From: Bondarzewia mesenterica
Lineage: Eukaryota > Basidiomycota > Agaricomycetes > Russulales > Bondarzewiaceae
Length of the DNA stretch: 64,000 nt
Reading direction: 5' to 3'
Assembly (NCBI GenBank): GCA_004802705.1
Contig: SGPL01000034.1
Location: 1 to 64,000, forward strand
In this document: positions 46,301 to 55,770 of the stretch, one piece after another
How positions within the stretch are numbered: the first letter of the stretch is position 1
Layout of the letters: the number at the start of each line of letters is the position of its first letter
Notes under the pieces: generated by a model
Database searches by the model: none
Seen by the model: the letters and a program-made list of their open reading frames with translations, nothing else
Told to the model about the DNA's origin: nothing
Made by a program: the position numbers and the translations under genes

Positions 46301-47469
46301 CCGATTTGCATTGAGAGTACGTCCATTTTGTTGCCTAAAAGTATACGAAGTGGGATGCTCAACCCGTTCATGGTCGTCGCATGTCAGACAACCCTCATCT
46401 CTCGCTCCGCACTACCTGGAAACGCCGATGCCTGTATGGCCTCACCCAGCGCAATCCTGCGTCCTCGGAGGCATGTCACAAGCCTGCGCGCGGCGCGTTC
46501 TCGAAGTACTGCTCGGACGAGTGTGGCGTCAAGTGCATGCAGATGCGCATCGGCGTCTGGGCGGACAAGGGCGGGGAGTTGGAGGGGCTTTGGGAGAGCG
46601 TGAAGGGGGCGGAGAAGCGCGAGGGCGTGGTCGTTTCGACCCAGCTTGCGAAGGAGCAGCAGGCACTGTCTCAGTCTCCCGAGGTCGCCGCCGGTAGCAA
46701 CGATGCTGATCGTATGAAAGCTGACGGGAAGACGAGTGAGGACGGCAGGATGATCGGCGACGAGCCTCTGCTGGGGATCGTCAAGCCCAAGAAAGCGAAG
46801 GCCGAGAGGGAACTGGAGAGGTTGCGTCCGCAGCTGGACGATGTGGTGCGGAAGCGGGAGGCGACGAAGAAGGAGCTGGAGATCGTGATTTGGAGGGAGA
46901 AGTTGACTGAGCTAGCAGTGCAGAGGTCGGAGATAGTCGAAGAATGTGGGTGGGACCAGAGGCTATGTTTTGGGGACGAGGAGGTGGCAGAATTTGGTGC
47001 AGGGGTTTTGGAGAGTTATGAGGAGGGGGGGTCAGGGACAGGAAGGTGAGGCGATGCAGGTGGATGGTGCGGCCGAGCAGGGGGAGTGGTGGTGTCGGGG
47101 GAAGAAGAAATGCGATAGGCACGCTGGGTACGGTGCATCTTTACTTTCGCAATCCTCGTTTCTTTCCTGACCTTTTGAAAAAAATCCTTTTCTAGATGGC
47201 AAAAGCTCCGTATTGCGGAAATCCAGTTCGATAAAGAAATGAAGGACTCAGCGCTGCAGAAGCTGACGACGCGCGAGCGCGAGATCCGAAAGCGGATCGA
47301 GGACATTGTTGATCCGCAGGCGCACCTCTCCACGACCACATCTAATCCTCCCCCTCATCCAGCTCCTCTCAAAAATTCCAATACCCCACCCGCTCACCAT
47401 GGACACCCAAAGACCAAGGTCAACGGCGATACGACGAAGAAAGGCAAGAAAAGAAAATCTGAAGCTTGA
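43367..47469 (+). CDS. SPP1: Set1/COMPASS subunit Spp1 (CFP1-like PHD protein)
   Basis: A long Ser/Pro/Arg-rich disordered N-terminus of about 700 residues (MAARRLAISSLLCSDDSSPP onward) precedes a PHD finger. The finger reads LYCVCKTRYDDEKVMIACDR, then RCDEWYHTQCVNMP across an intron, and ICPICIE, a C4HC3 zinc pattern. After another intron come CLYGLTQRNPASSEACHKPA and FSKYCSDECGVKCMQMRIGV, the second cysteine-rich block of Spp1/CFP1. A coiled coil (ERLRPQLDDVVRKREATKKE) and QGEWWCRGKKKCDRHAGWQK follow, and the protein ends with GKKRKSEA at 47469. Spp1 binds H3K4 methyl marks and guides Set1 methylation. A frame change at 44.9-45.0 kb must be an intron or an indel; I could not fix its sites. 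Confidence 0.88.
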
Positions 47470-47869
47470 ATGGACCCTGCTGTATTGATACACGACTTCT
47501 ACATTTTTTTTTCGTTTGCTCTCGCATCACTACGCACCAACCCCGCATCCTCGCTTTGTTGGCTACCTAGCTCTTTCTCTATAATGCCCTCTGTATCTGT
47601 TTTAATGGCAAACACGTCTGCGGACTATGGCTGTTCACGCGCACGTATCAAAGTAATGTGCAGTGCAATTAAGACTGAATGAAAAAAAGTATGTGTAGCG
47701 GATACGGATACAATGACAGCGTGATAAACCACCCTAAGAAATTAGAACCCCCACGTTCTGCTCTCGCTGGGCATAATGAATCTGCCAGAGAGCACCCATG
47801 TTGCCTTCGCCCATCTAGCCATGCACGACATGCTGGTATACCCCTAAAACGGGGATGGGAATAGCAATG
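47470..47869. other. convergent 3' region
   Basis: It lies between the SPP1 stop and the LSM1 stop. It contains T-rich 3'-UTR-like sequence and no gene. Confidence 0.6.
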
Positions 47870-48521
47870 TCAGTATCCGTCGCCTTCGCCGCCTTCCTTG
47901 CAGAATCCCTTCTGCTCGTACAACACCTGCGCCTTGAACTCGTCGTGTTGTTTCTTGGTCGCGATGTCTCGTCGATGGTAATTTTCTAGCAAGTTAAATT
48001 CTACTTGACGTAGTGGCACGTCGTCTTCCTGGTCGAGATCCTGCAGAAGCAATATGCGTTTCAGAAGGGTGACGATCGACCGACTGTGGGAAGGAAGAAA
48101 ACGGAGCGAGGACGCACAATTTCGCCGAGGAGGACGACGTTCTCGCCGCGGATGAGAAACAAGCCCGCCCACCGCTCAGCAAAGGCGTTTCCAGAGTATA
48201 TCCGCTCGACAGTGTCTTCGAGCACAAGGTTCGCTAGTCGGGCGAGATGAAGTGGCTCGTGAGCGAACGTTGTGGTCCAGCTCTGGGACAAACAACTCAC
48301 CGAACTGGTCATACGAACGCAGCACGCCGTGTAACTTCCGGCCGTCGCGGAGGATCACGAGCATCTTCCCTGGGAAGGATGGTGGGTAACATGGGCAGAA
48401 TGAGGAGCAGGGGGGATGGTGGGGCTCAGGTTGGTATGATTGCTGCAGGGACTCGGGCAGACGTACTGTCCACACAATCCACTAGGGAGCCGGAGGTCGT
48501 AAAGGGGATTAATGAGTCCAT
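47870..48521 (-). CDS. LSM1: Sm-like protein LSm1
   Basis: ATG 48519-48521 opens MDSLIPFTTSGSLVDCVD. After an intron comes KMLVILRDGRKLHGVLRSYD with QF (Sm1 motif), then ANLVLEDTVERIYSGNAFAE, LFLIRGENVVLLGEI (Sm2 motif), and a C-terminal exon DLDQEDDVPLRQVEFNLLEN ending GDGY at 47870. The start is preferred because it reproduces the conserved LSm1 leader before the Sm fold. LSm1 is specific to the cytosolic LSm1-7 ring that binds deadenylated mRNA ends with Pat1 and activates decapping. The protein has about 150 residues, normal for the family. Confidence 0.93.
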
Positions 48522-48660
48522 GCTAGTTTTCTTTGGGCTGCCTGCGCGAGGCGAGAGGGGTTGAGCGGGTCAAGGTGAAGGTACGGTCAAGGCCGCGAAG
48601 AGGGAAAGAGTGAAAAGATGATGGATCTGTACGTATAAGACTGGACTCATACTTTTTCAA

Positions 48661-48750
48661 GCTGATATGGCCGAGTCGTTAAGGCGAGTGATTTGAATTT
48701 CAATCATCACTTGGGCATCGCCCGCGTAGGTTCAAATCCTGCTGTCAGCG
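48661..48750 (+). tRNA. tRNA-Ser(UGA) with a short intron
   Basis: Acceptor arms GCTGATA and TGTCAGC pair (one G-T), with discriminator G as in serine tRNAs. The D arm is GCC/GGC and the T arm GTAGG/CCTGC with loop TTCAAAT. A long variable arm (GGGC-ATC-GCCC) marks class II. The anticodon stem AGTGA/TCACT closes a loop TTTGAA-A that shows anticodon TGA if eight bases (about 48697-48704) are removed as an intron just 3' of position 37. The A box (TGGCCGAGTCG) and B box (GGTTCAAATCC) are present, and a T5 terminator begins at 48756. It lies 140 bp upstream of LSM1 in the opposite orientation. Confidence 0.9.
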
Positions 48751-48755
48751 ATACA

Positions 48756-48760
48756 TTTTT
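48756..48760 (+). terminator. RNA polymerase III T-run terminator
   Basis: Five T residues begin five bases after the 3' end of the tRNA-Ser gene, the standard Pol III stop signal. Confidence 0.7.
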
Positions 48761-49465
48761 CGCTTCTTTTGATCAGTTCTCTACTCTTCACTTTTGTGGA
48801 TGCTTGCGATACAACAGTCCTTCCCTCCCTCTAAGATCTAGCCTAGAACTTTGATGTATGAGCTGCCCACATCTACACTTCTTCACCTTGCCAAACCCAA
48901 GCCTGCTCATACAATTGTGCTATGTACGCATCGTCTATAAATGATGGGAGCAGTCGAACAGTTCGCTGCAACGTCATCTTCTTCTAGCTTCGAACAGGAA
49001 TACGCTGGTTCAACGCGTTCTGGCCGCCCTTGGTGGTCTGCTCTCCTGCTATTGATCTCTACCTCTGTAAGGAATGCTCAATGCTCACCAGTATACCGTC
49101 CGATTTGCCCATCACTAGTCTTGGAGATGCGTCCACACGTCTCCGAGAACTTCCTCCGGGCAGAGGATAGGCAATATCAATGCTGCCCGACCTAGCCCAC
49201 CTTTTTGCGACTCATGAATGGTGAACTGAAGTTTCACTTTCAATAAGTTGGAACGATGTCCATTGTTTAGCTATCGCTTCCACTGAATGCTAAACATAGC
49301 GCCCGACAATTTGAGACATCGGTTCCGCATCCTCTCGAGACTTGTGTCGCCTTCAGCCGTCTTTTGCGCAGCTCTACACTGGGCACCATTGCACGGCGTA
49401 GGAAAGTCCGCAGCATATTGAAGAATATCCACATATGTGCTCGATAAGACAGCACGTAGGAGACA
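48761..49465. other. intergenic region
   Basis: No supported gene is present. A plus frame at 48941-49195 is Ser-rich at first and has no family features. The right part is 3' flank of NDUFA5. Confidence 0.5.
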
Positions 49466-49920
49466 TTATGAAGCCGTTGAAGCCTTGCCAAAGTACTCCC
49501 ACTGTCCTGCCTCCGGCTTTTCTTCCAATGGCTCCCAACTAGAGTGATACACAGTAAGAACATTGTTGATGAACAATGAGATGAACGCGAGACTCACGCC
49601 TTCCATTCCGCCATCTTCCCCACGAGGGCATGCTCGTCCTTGGCAATCAATAACGCCTCCTCTATTTGCCCCTCATCCAACTGCTTCTCGACCTCAGCAA
49701 TATCCCCATTTGCAACCTGCACGATCTTCAGTTTCCGGAGCGTTAGAGCTTCGGTGCCCTGACGGTAGACGGATGTCTGCGGGAGTGATGATAGGGTGGT
49801 GAGCGTGGACTCGTAAGTGCGGGCGAGCTCGGGTAAAGGATTTGGGTGAACGGCAAGACCAGTTATGCCAGTGGACAGCTTAGTTACTTGTTGAAGAAGA
49901 GGGCGAGTTAGACGAAACAT
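49466..49920 (-). CDS. NDUFA5: complex I subunit NDUFA5
   Basis: ATG 49918-49920 begins MFRLTRPLLQQVTKLSTGIT, a mitochondrial-import-like leader. Then comes the ETC_C1_NDUFA5 core GLAVHPNPLPELARTYESTL, VYRQGTEALTLRKLKIVQVA and EVEKQLDEGQIEEALLIAKD. An intron near 49535-49596 joins KMAEWKA to WEPLEEKPEAGQWEYFGK, with stop TAA at 49466-49468. This peripheral-arm subunit of NADH:ubiquinone oxidoreductase is about 130 residues long, as expected. Its start is only 150 bp from the divergent start of another mitochondrial protein, bL32m. Confidence 0.93.
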
Positions 49921-50070
49921 AATGGGTAGGCTGAGAGCGCGGTCACAGTCTGTGGCGGCTAAAAGCGGCGAAGTCGAAGTAACGAGTGCGAGTCGGAGTG
50001 CCAAACCGCGTCTTCACCTGAGCGCGTACTTACTCCTCAACGCTCTCTCTCCCTCAAAATCATCGCACCG

Positions 50071-50536
50071 ATGGCTGCCATTGCTTTCAACCAGACAAGG
50101 GCATTATTCCCAAGGCTGACCACTGCTTGGCCTCGGTTGTCTGGGGCTTTCATTCCCTTTTTTGCTGCCTCGCAACCATTCCAGTGGTCAATACCCTCGC
50201 TGCAGTCTTTCCTTGAACTCATCCCGCCATTTCTTCTTGCTGTACCGAAGAAAAAGGTTTCACATTCACGCAAAGCAATGCGTAGCGCCAACAAGGGGTT
50301 GAAGGACAAGCAAAGTACGTTTGTGCTCGCCGGTGACTCTAGCGAAACACGGAAACTGATCATACATCCGCCCTGGAATAGACCTTGTCCACTGTCCTGG
50401 ATGCGGTTCACCAAAACTGGCACATCACATATGTGCAAACTGTTATTCGAGTGTGAACCGTGCTTGGAAGGCCAAGGCGAAGGAGCAGGGTAATGGACCA
50501 GTCAGCGGAGTGCCTGCTATATCACTGGAGGACTAA
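50071..50536 (+). CDS. MRPL32: mitochondrial ribosomal protein bL32m
   Basis: Exons 50071-50314 and 50382-50536 are joined by a 67-nt intron. A hydrophobic/Ser-rich import leader (MAAIAFNQTRALFPRLTTAW) ends before the processed N-terminus AVPKKKVSHSRKAMRSANKG. The mature part gives KDKQNLVHCPGCGSPKLAHH and ICANCYSSVNRAWKAKAKEQ. CPGC and CANC form the four-Cys zinc site of bL32, and VPKKKVSHSR is the family's universal start. Yeast Mrpl32 is cleaved by the m-AAA protease before assembling into the mitochondrial large subunit. The protein runs on for about 16 residues (GPVSGVPAISLED) beyond the usual end. Confidence 0.93.
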
Positions 50537-51145
50537 CTTGAGTAGCTGGTAAGTGCATGCACACAACCACCTCTGCAAAAACTCATTAAGATTTCAGATT
50601 GTCGGACTGACTTATCCTTCAATTCTTTGATGGATATAATGAGCTTGGATGAGCTTCGGAGACTCTTCTGCGAGCTTTCCTGGCCCAGTCTAGGGTGGTC
50701 TTCTAGCGAGACTATTCCTGCCGCTGCCGCCGCATGATTTCTTGATAGGTTGACTATAACTTGTATGTTTCCAACTAATGGTAAAAGCTCTGTCTTGCTC
50801 CTCTTCCTCAGGGCACTTGACTGAGGCATTGCCCGTTAAGTCATCTCTGACCTTCAATTTGCCTGTTACAATTGTTGTCAATAGTACTATGGTGGGTACA
50901 TGGAAAGATAACATTGATAACTTAAATGCGCGCGTTTTGATTGGAGAGACTGCAATGAGAAAAAAGACGTGAAACGTGGTGAGATTGGACATCAGGAAAA
51001 GTCTCCGTGCCTTGTGAAACTTGTCACACCTCACCTGAATTGTCACGACGTTACCGGGGAATATCATAACGACGGATGAGATAATGTCTGGAAAAGTGTT
51101 GCCATACTTATCGGGACAATTTTGAGTCACTGAAAGAGTTTGAAC
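50537..51145. other. intergenic region left of the inverted-repeat element
   Basis: No supported gene is present. Minus frames reaching 50690 continue into the neighbouring mobile element and are chance. Confidence 0.5.
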
Positions 51146-51178
51146 AGGACCCCTGATAATAGGGGGTGAGGTCGGGTC
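51146..51178 (+). repeat. left terminal inverted repeat
   Basis: This is the left 33-bp arm of the inverted-repeat element. It is identical to the reverse complement of 51997-52029. Confidence 0.95.
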
Positions 51179-51996
51179 GGCGTCCACCAGTAAAAGGCCC
51201 CCCGGCCCTGGACAGGTCGGGTAGTGCCCGGTTGTGATCCACCAGCAGGACGCCGGTCCGAGGCCCGAGGTAGGGTTTTTTGTCCACCAGTCGCCTCCCC
51301 TGTATGGGAGGTCGGGTCTGTCCACCACCTGCATTTCAAACTCCGTGTTCGTGCCAATACCGTGCACGTCCATCAATTGTCTACTTAGTGAGCCACCGTG
51401 AATGTGCCCCATGGCATCTTGTGGCAAGCAAGTATGCATTTTGTCTTCTCATCTTTGTCCTGTTAATATACAGGTAAGTCTGCCACTCAGTTTTTTTTTT
51501 CATCAAAATCCCCCCTCTTTCATTCAATTCCAAACCATTCACATTGGTCCATCCGCCGATCAGCTAAGCGGCCTTCCTCGCTTTGCACACACACCATCTG
51601 CAGCATTTATTATGTTGATTCCCCTGTCCTGTGTACACTTACTGGCTAACAACAGCATCTGTGAAATTTCACAGAGATATTTCGATGATGTTCTTGGTTA
51701 CATGCTGTTGCACAAGGAGCGGTTGGTTTTGTCAGTTGAGGCCATAGGGCAGTCTAAGACATCGGTCAATGATGAAGATAATGGCTTGGAGTAGCAGACT
51801 GGGTAAATAGATATAAAATACATCATCTACGAATTTTTGCGCATTTTTTGGATTTTTTCTGAAATTTTTAGAGGTTGAGTAATTTACCCACCAGTTCCGC
51901 CAAAAAAGTTGAGGTCGGGTCACCTCACAGTAGGGAATTTCCTTTTTTGGGTAGCATTTTTGTCCACCAGCTCAGAGACGAAAGGCTGAAAAATCT

Positions 51997-52029
51997 GACC
52001 CGACCTCACCCCCTATTATCAGGGGTCCT
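51997..52029 (-). repeat. right terminal inverted repeat
   Basis: This is the right 33-bp arm of the inverted-repeat element, matching the left arm without mismatch. The base outside (A at 52030) differs from the base outside the left arm. Confidence 0.95.
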
Positions 52030-52890
52030 ACGTAGGCGATGACAAGCTGTCACAAATTCTCCCCGGACACAACACAACCAAACAAATTTTTTGAACGCGA
52101 ACCTGCACGTTATTATGCAACACCCTGTACCTTGTCACGCAAGAGTCTCCGACGGTTGTGGCGGAGAATACTTACATAAGATGCTGTGAGTATATGCAGT
52201 CTGCTGTAGTCTGCTGTAGTATGCCACCACACATGTCCGTCCTTGTCCAACTCGGTTGTTCTGCATAGTGCACACATGTGCTGCACTCTTTCTCAATTCA
52301 TGAGAGGCTAGAAACGTATTGTAATTCGTACACGCGACAATCGCTAGCTTTCCTGGACCACTGCGAGATGGCGACGCTGACGGATCAAAAGACTAAGAAC
52401 GAACTATCTCTGGGTAGATACCGACACGTCTACATACGCACTGTACGTTCGGGATAAAAATGGGTTCTGAACGCAGTATTGACCATTATTCTCGATGAGT
52501 AATCGTTCTGCAGAGTGAGTACAGCTTCAAGTTTCCATACTGAAAGTTCGAATAACGCACAGAATCGTCGATGCCAAACATAATCTGATCTAGAAGCAAG
52601 AACGACGCAATCGGTCTATTTGTTGCGGAGAAACATGCTGGATCCATCTATAAAGACTGAACAATACCACTTGGGTTCCATAATCATTTGAAGGTCTGCA
52701 CGCAACGCGGTGCAAACCTTCCTAGACAAGTAAAACGACAATGACAGGCTCGACATCACGAAGCGAACACCAATATTGCTCGCGGTAAACATCAGAAGTA
52801 TGACGTACATAGAGAAGACCTGCTGCAACGACAAACACAGATCTCTTGGCTGCGCTGTCAAAATTATTAGCCAAGCTATCGCTCTCACCC
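52030..52890. other. intergenic region right of the element
   Basis: It contains a short TGCAGTCTGCTGTAG-like repeat near 52196-52222 and otherwise nothing supported. The minus frame reaching 52616 is 3'-UTR read-through of the RBM42 gene. Confidence 0.5.
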
Positions 52891-53713
52891 TTAATACGGC
52901 TTCTTCCTGTTTTTCTTGAGGTCTTTCTCGAGCTGGCGAGCCTTGCGATGCCCTATCTCCACGGGACGGACAGATGTCTGCTCGGCCTTCTTTAGCCTGA
53001 TGGGGCGATTGCCGACATATTTGCCTGAAAGAACATGAGCTGAATGCCTTCGCATGATAGACCAAACGACTCACCATCCATCTCTTTCCAAGCTTTCAAA
53101 AAGTCTTCGGGATCAGAGAATGCCACAAAGCCGTATTTAGCCTTTATCAACAGATTTGAATAAAATTCCTCAAATAACGGATGGAACGGGCACACCTTCT
53201 GACTCAATCTGTCTCTGATAACGCGGGCTTTCTGAAATGACGGATATTTGTTGAAAGCATTGGCCAAAACATCATCAGAGACATCGTTACTGAGGTCACC
53301 GACAAACAGGCGGAACCATGCTAGACATAAGTTAGATGCCGTCCAAAGAACAGAACATAGCACTACTCACAAGGACTCCACTCTAATAAAGTCTGATCTT
53401 CCCAAACCTTCCCTCCACCTTTGCGCAGGACAGTCACTCTTTTGCCGCCCTTTGCCAGTTTGCCACCAGCACCACCTCTCTTATCAATCATAGCACCGGG
53501 TACGTAGACACTTTGTTGCGCAAGGATACCGACATCATACTCGTATGCATTTGCTGGAACTGGTGCATTGTGCGAAGATGAGGCAAGAGGATTGGAGTAA
53601 AGGGGGCCCTGATAAGGCTGATGGTAGGGGTTGATGTCGGACGAAGTCGAAGGTTGGCTTTGCTGCTGTTGATAGTGCTGATGGTAGTAATTCTGTGAGG
53701 AATTGGGGTCCAT
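52891..53713 (-). CDS. RBM42: RNA-binding protein RBM42 homologue
   Basis: The start MDPNSSQNYYHQHYQQQQSQ opens a Gln/Tyr-rich region. A conserved pre-RRM block (KGGKRVTVLRKGGGKVWEDQ-TLLEWSP) leads into a single RRM. RNP2 is RLFVGDLSNDVSDDVLANAF, then FQKARVIRDRLSQKAKYGFV (RNP1 KYGFVAF, partly at an intron), then FLKAWKEMDGKYVGNRPIRL. A basic tail KARQLEKDLKKNRKKPY stops at 52891. The pre-RRM WEDQTLLEW block followed by this RRM is diagnostic of RBM42, a protein associated with pre-mRNA splicing (tri-snRNP). About four introns are implied. Confidence 0.9.
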
Positions 53714-53925
53714 AATGGCGAAGACAGAACGAAGATAGACTATACGACACCAATGTTAATAAGTGCTCGGGATGAGAAGTCGAGGTGTGGGGTGAGTGAA
53801 GGGTGCCCTTGGGCGAGGCGTCATCAAGTGCTTATCTAATTATTTCCAAACAGCACCAAAGGGACCTCAAACTCTAAGCCGTACATTATCAACGTCCCCC
53901 AACCCGTCTTCCACGCCTCCTCAAG

Positions 53926-54096
53926 GTGAGTATTACTTGCAATTTCTGGTTCTGATAGTAGGGGTTACCGGGCGTTGTCTGCGTCCCATTTATGTCGTGA
54001 AAATGATGTGTTTTGAGGGTGGATTGGTTGTCCTGTGCTCAGATGCATCTCTTACCTGTTCGGTTTCCTCCCTCAGCGACTAACCGAATTATCCAG
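53926..54096 (+). promoter_or_regulatory. probable 5'-UTR intron of the uL18 gene
   Basis: A strong donor GTGAGT at 53926 and an acceptor ending CAG at 54094-54096 border a 171-nt intron. It ends directly at the start codon ATG 54097. Introns abutting the start codon are common in ribosomal protein genes of fungi. Confidence 0.55.
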
Positions 54097-55233
54097 ATGC
54101 CGTTCGTCAAAAATATCAAGTCCGATGCCTACTTCTCTAGATACCAGGTCAAGTACCGTCGCCGGAGAGAAGGAAAGACCGATTGTGGGTGGTTTCAAGC
54201 CTTCAGCGTGGAATGCGTTGCTAATAGGTCATGTTCAGATTATGCCCGCAAACGACTCGTCACCCAAGCCAAGAATAAATAGTACGTGAGCGGCAGCTGA
54301 TCGAGGATTGTTAGGCCTGAATTTATAACAGCAACGCGCCAAAATATCGCCTTGTAGTCCGCTTTACCAACAAGGAAATCATCGCTCAAATTGTCTACGC
54401 TCGCCTGCAGGGTGACTTCATACTTGCCGCGGCTCGCTCGGGAGAACTACCTCGCTACGGCATCAACCACGGCCTTACCAACTGGGCTGCTGGTACGTGG
54501 ACCTCTTTATCACTATTAGATTCCTCATTAACAACGCCCGAACTGAAGCTTATGCAACTGGCCTTCTCGTTGCCCGCCGTGCTCTGACCAAGGTCGGCCT
54601 TGCAGACAAGTATCAGGGCGTTGCCGAGCCCGATGGTGCGATTTCTATGACGGAGGCGTTGGACGATGAGGATGCGCCAAGGCCCTTCAAGTGCTATCTT
54701 GATGTTGGTCTCAAGCGCACTTCTACGGGCTCCCGAGTATTTGGTGCTCTCAAGGGTGCCAGTGACGGTGGCCTGTATATCCCACATAACGAGAAGCGCT
54801 TCCCTGGATATGACCCAGAAGGTAAGGAGCTGGATGAAGAAGTCTTGAAGAAATACATCTTCGGCGGCCACGTTGCTGAGTACATGGAAAGTTTGGAGGA
54901 GGAAGACGATGAGCGGTATGTTTTGTCTCAGTCCTTATTATCTTTATCTTGATATACCTTTGGTGGAATAGTTTCAAGAAGCAGTTCTCCACCTATCTCG
55001 CTGACGGCATTGGATCGGAGGATATTGAGGAGATCTACACGAATGCCTACGCTGCCATTCGTGAAAACCCTACATTCAAGCCCACAGATAAGTCAAAAGA
55101 CTGGAAGGCGGAGAGTGCCAAGTACAAGACTCCTCGCCTTACACTCGAACAGCGCAAGGCGAACATCCAGGCCAAGATCGAAGCGTTCAAGGTCGGTGGG
55201 GATGCGATCGACGCGGACGAGGACGAGGAGTAG
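54097..55233 (+). CDS. RPL5: 60S ribosomal protein uL18
   Basis: Exons give [20 protein letters not shown] and RRRREGKTD joined to [20 protein letters not shown]. Then come [40 protein letters not shown] with [60 protein letters not shown] and EEDDER joined to [20 protein letters not shown]. The end is [10 protein letters not shown], stop at 55233. All blocks of eukaryotic uL18 (RPL5) are present. It binds 5S rRNA and, with uL5, forms the 5S RNP that docks on the large subunit. Introns lie at about 54.19-54.24, 54.28-54.33, 54.49-54.54 and 54.92-54.97 kb. Confidence 0.95.
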
Positions 55234-55770
55234 ATGTCGGCTTTGGTGGCCATCGTATTTCGCTATGGGTCCTTGCACCATTTCACATGTTTTGTCCATG
55301 TTATACTCAAAATATGATTCCTCCATGGTACCCTCTTTGCCAATTCGCTAACTATGCTGTGCGGCTTGCGAATCTCGTCAATCGATTGCCCGTACTTGAA
55401 CAATACCGCTTTTCTGATCATTTCACAGGGCTTTCGGTGTGTGCCACAAAGTATCGAGGAGGATGCATGGTGTTATTTGCGAGGAGCTGCGAGGTCTCCA
55501 TGAGAACTTTGCAGACAGAACTTTGCCAAAAAAACAATCACAACCGCCTTGAAACTCAAACACCTGATAAAGCTCTTTGGATTACTTCCTCAACCCAAGA
55601 GAACAGGGGTATCGACTGGGAAGCATCAAATTTGTCTGTATACGACTTCGCATGACCCTCAGAGTCATGAAAACGGGAAGCAATGCAATGGATCGAGGTC
55701 TTTTCATAGAATGTTCGGAAATTCCTAGCCAAATCGTCAAGAACCAGGTGATAATCAACAACGCGAGGAC
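55234..55770. other. convergent 3' region
   Basis: It lies between the uL18 stop and the MED17 stop. Overlapping frames on both strands show no family content. Confidence 0.5.

Larger units (their letters stand above)
51146..52029. mobile_element. non-autonomous DNA element with 33-bp terminal inverted repeats
   Basis: A perfect 33-bp inverted repeat bounds 884 bp: 51146-51178 and 51997-52029, beginning AGGACCCCTGATAATAGGGG. Each terminus also contains a small internal palindrome (CCCCT-GATAAT-AGGGG). Direct copies of (G/A)(T/C)CCACCA(G/C) occur near both ends at 51182, 51237, 51282, 51320, 51886 and 51962, and GGTCGGGT words recur at 51171, about 51215, 51311 and 51913. These look like subterminal transposase-binding repeats. 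The middle has no transposase. The frames on both strands (for example SSHLCPVNIQVSLPL) are unrecognised. No clear target-site duplication flanks it, so the superfamily is unassigned. Confidence 0.85.

Noticed and set aside
50690..51439. 249-codon minus frame over the left end of the inverted-repeat element
   Set aside because: It combines unique flank with repeat sequence. The WWTKNP/WWITTG peptides come from repeated CCACCAG DNA.
51146..52029. LTR or retroelement origin
   Set aside because: The ends are inverted, not direct, repeats, and no polymerase or integrase motif is seen.
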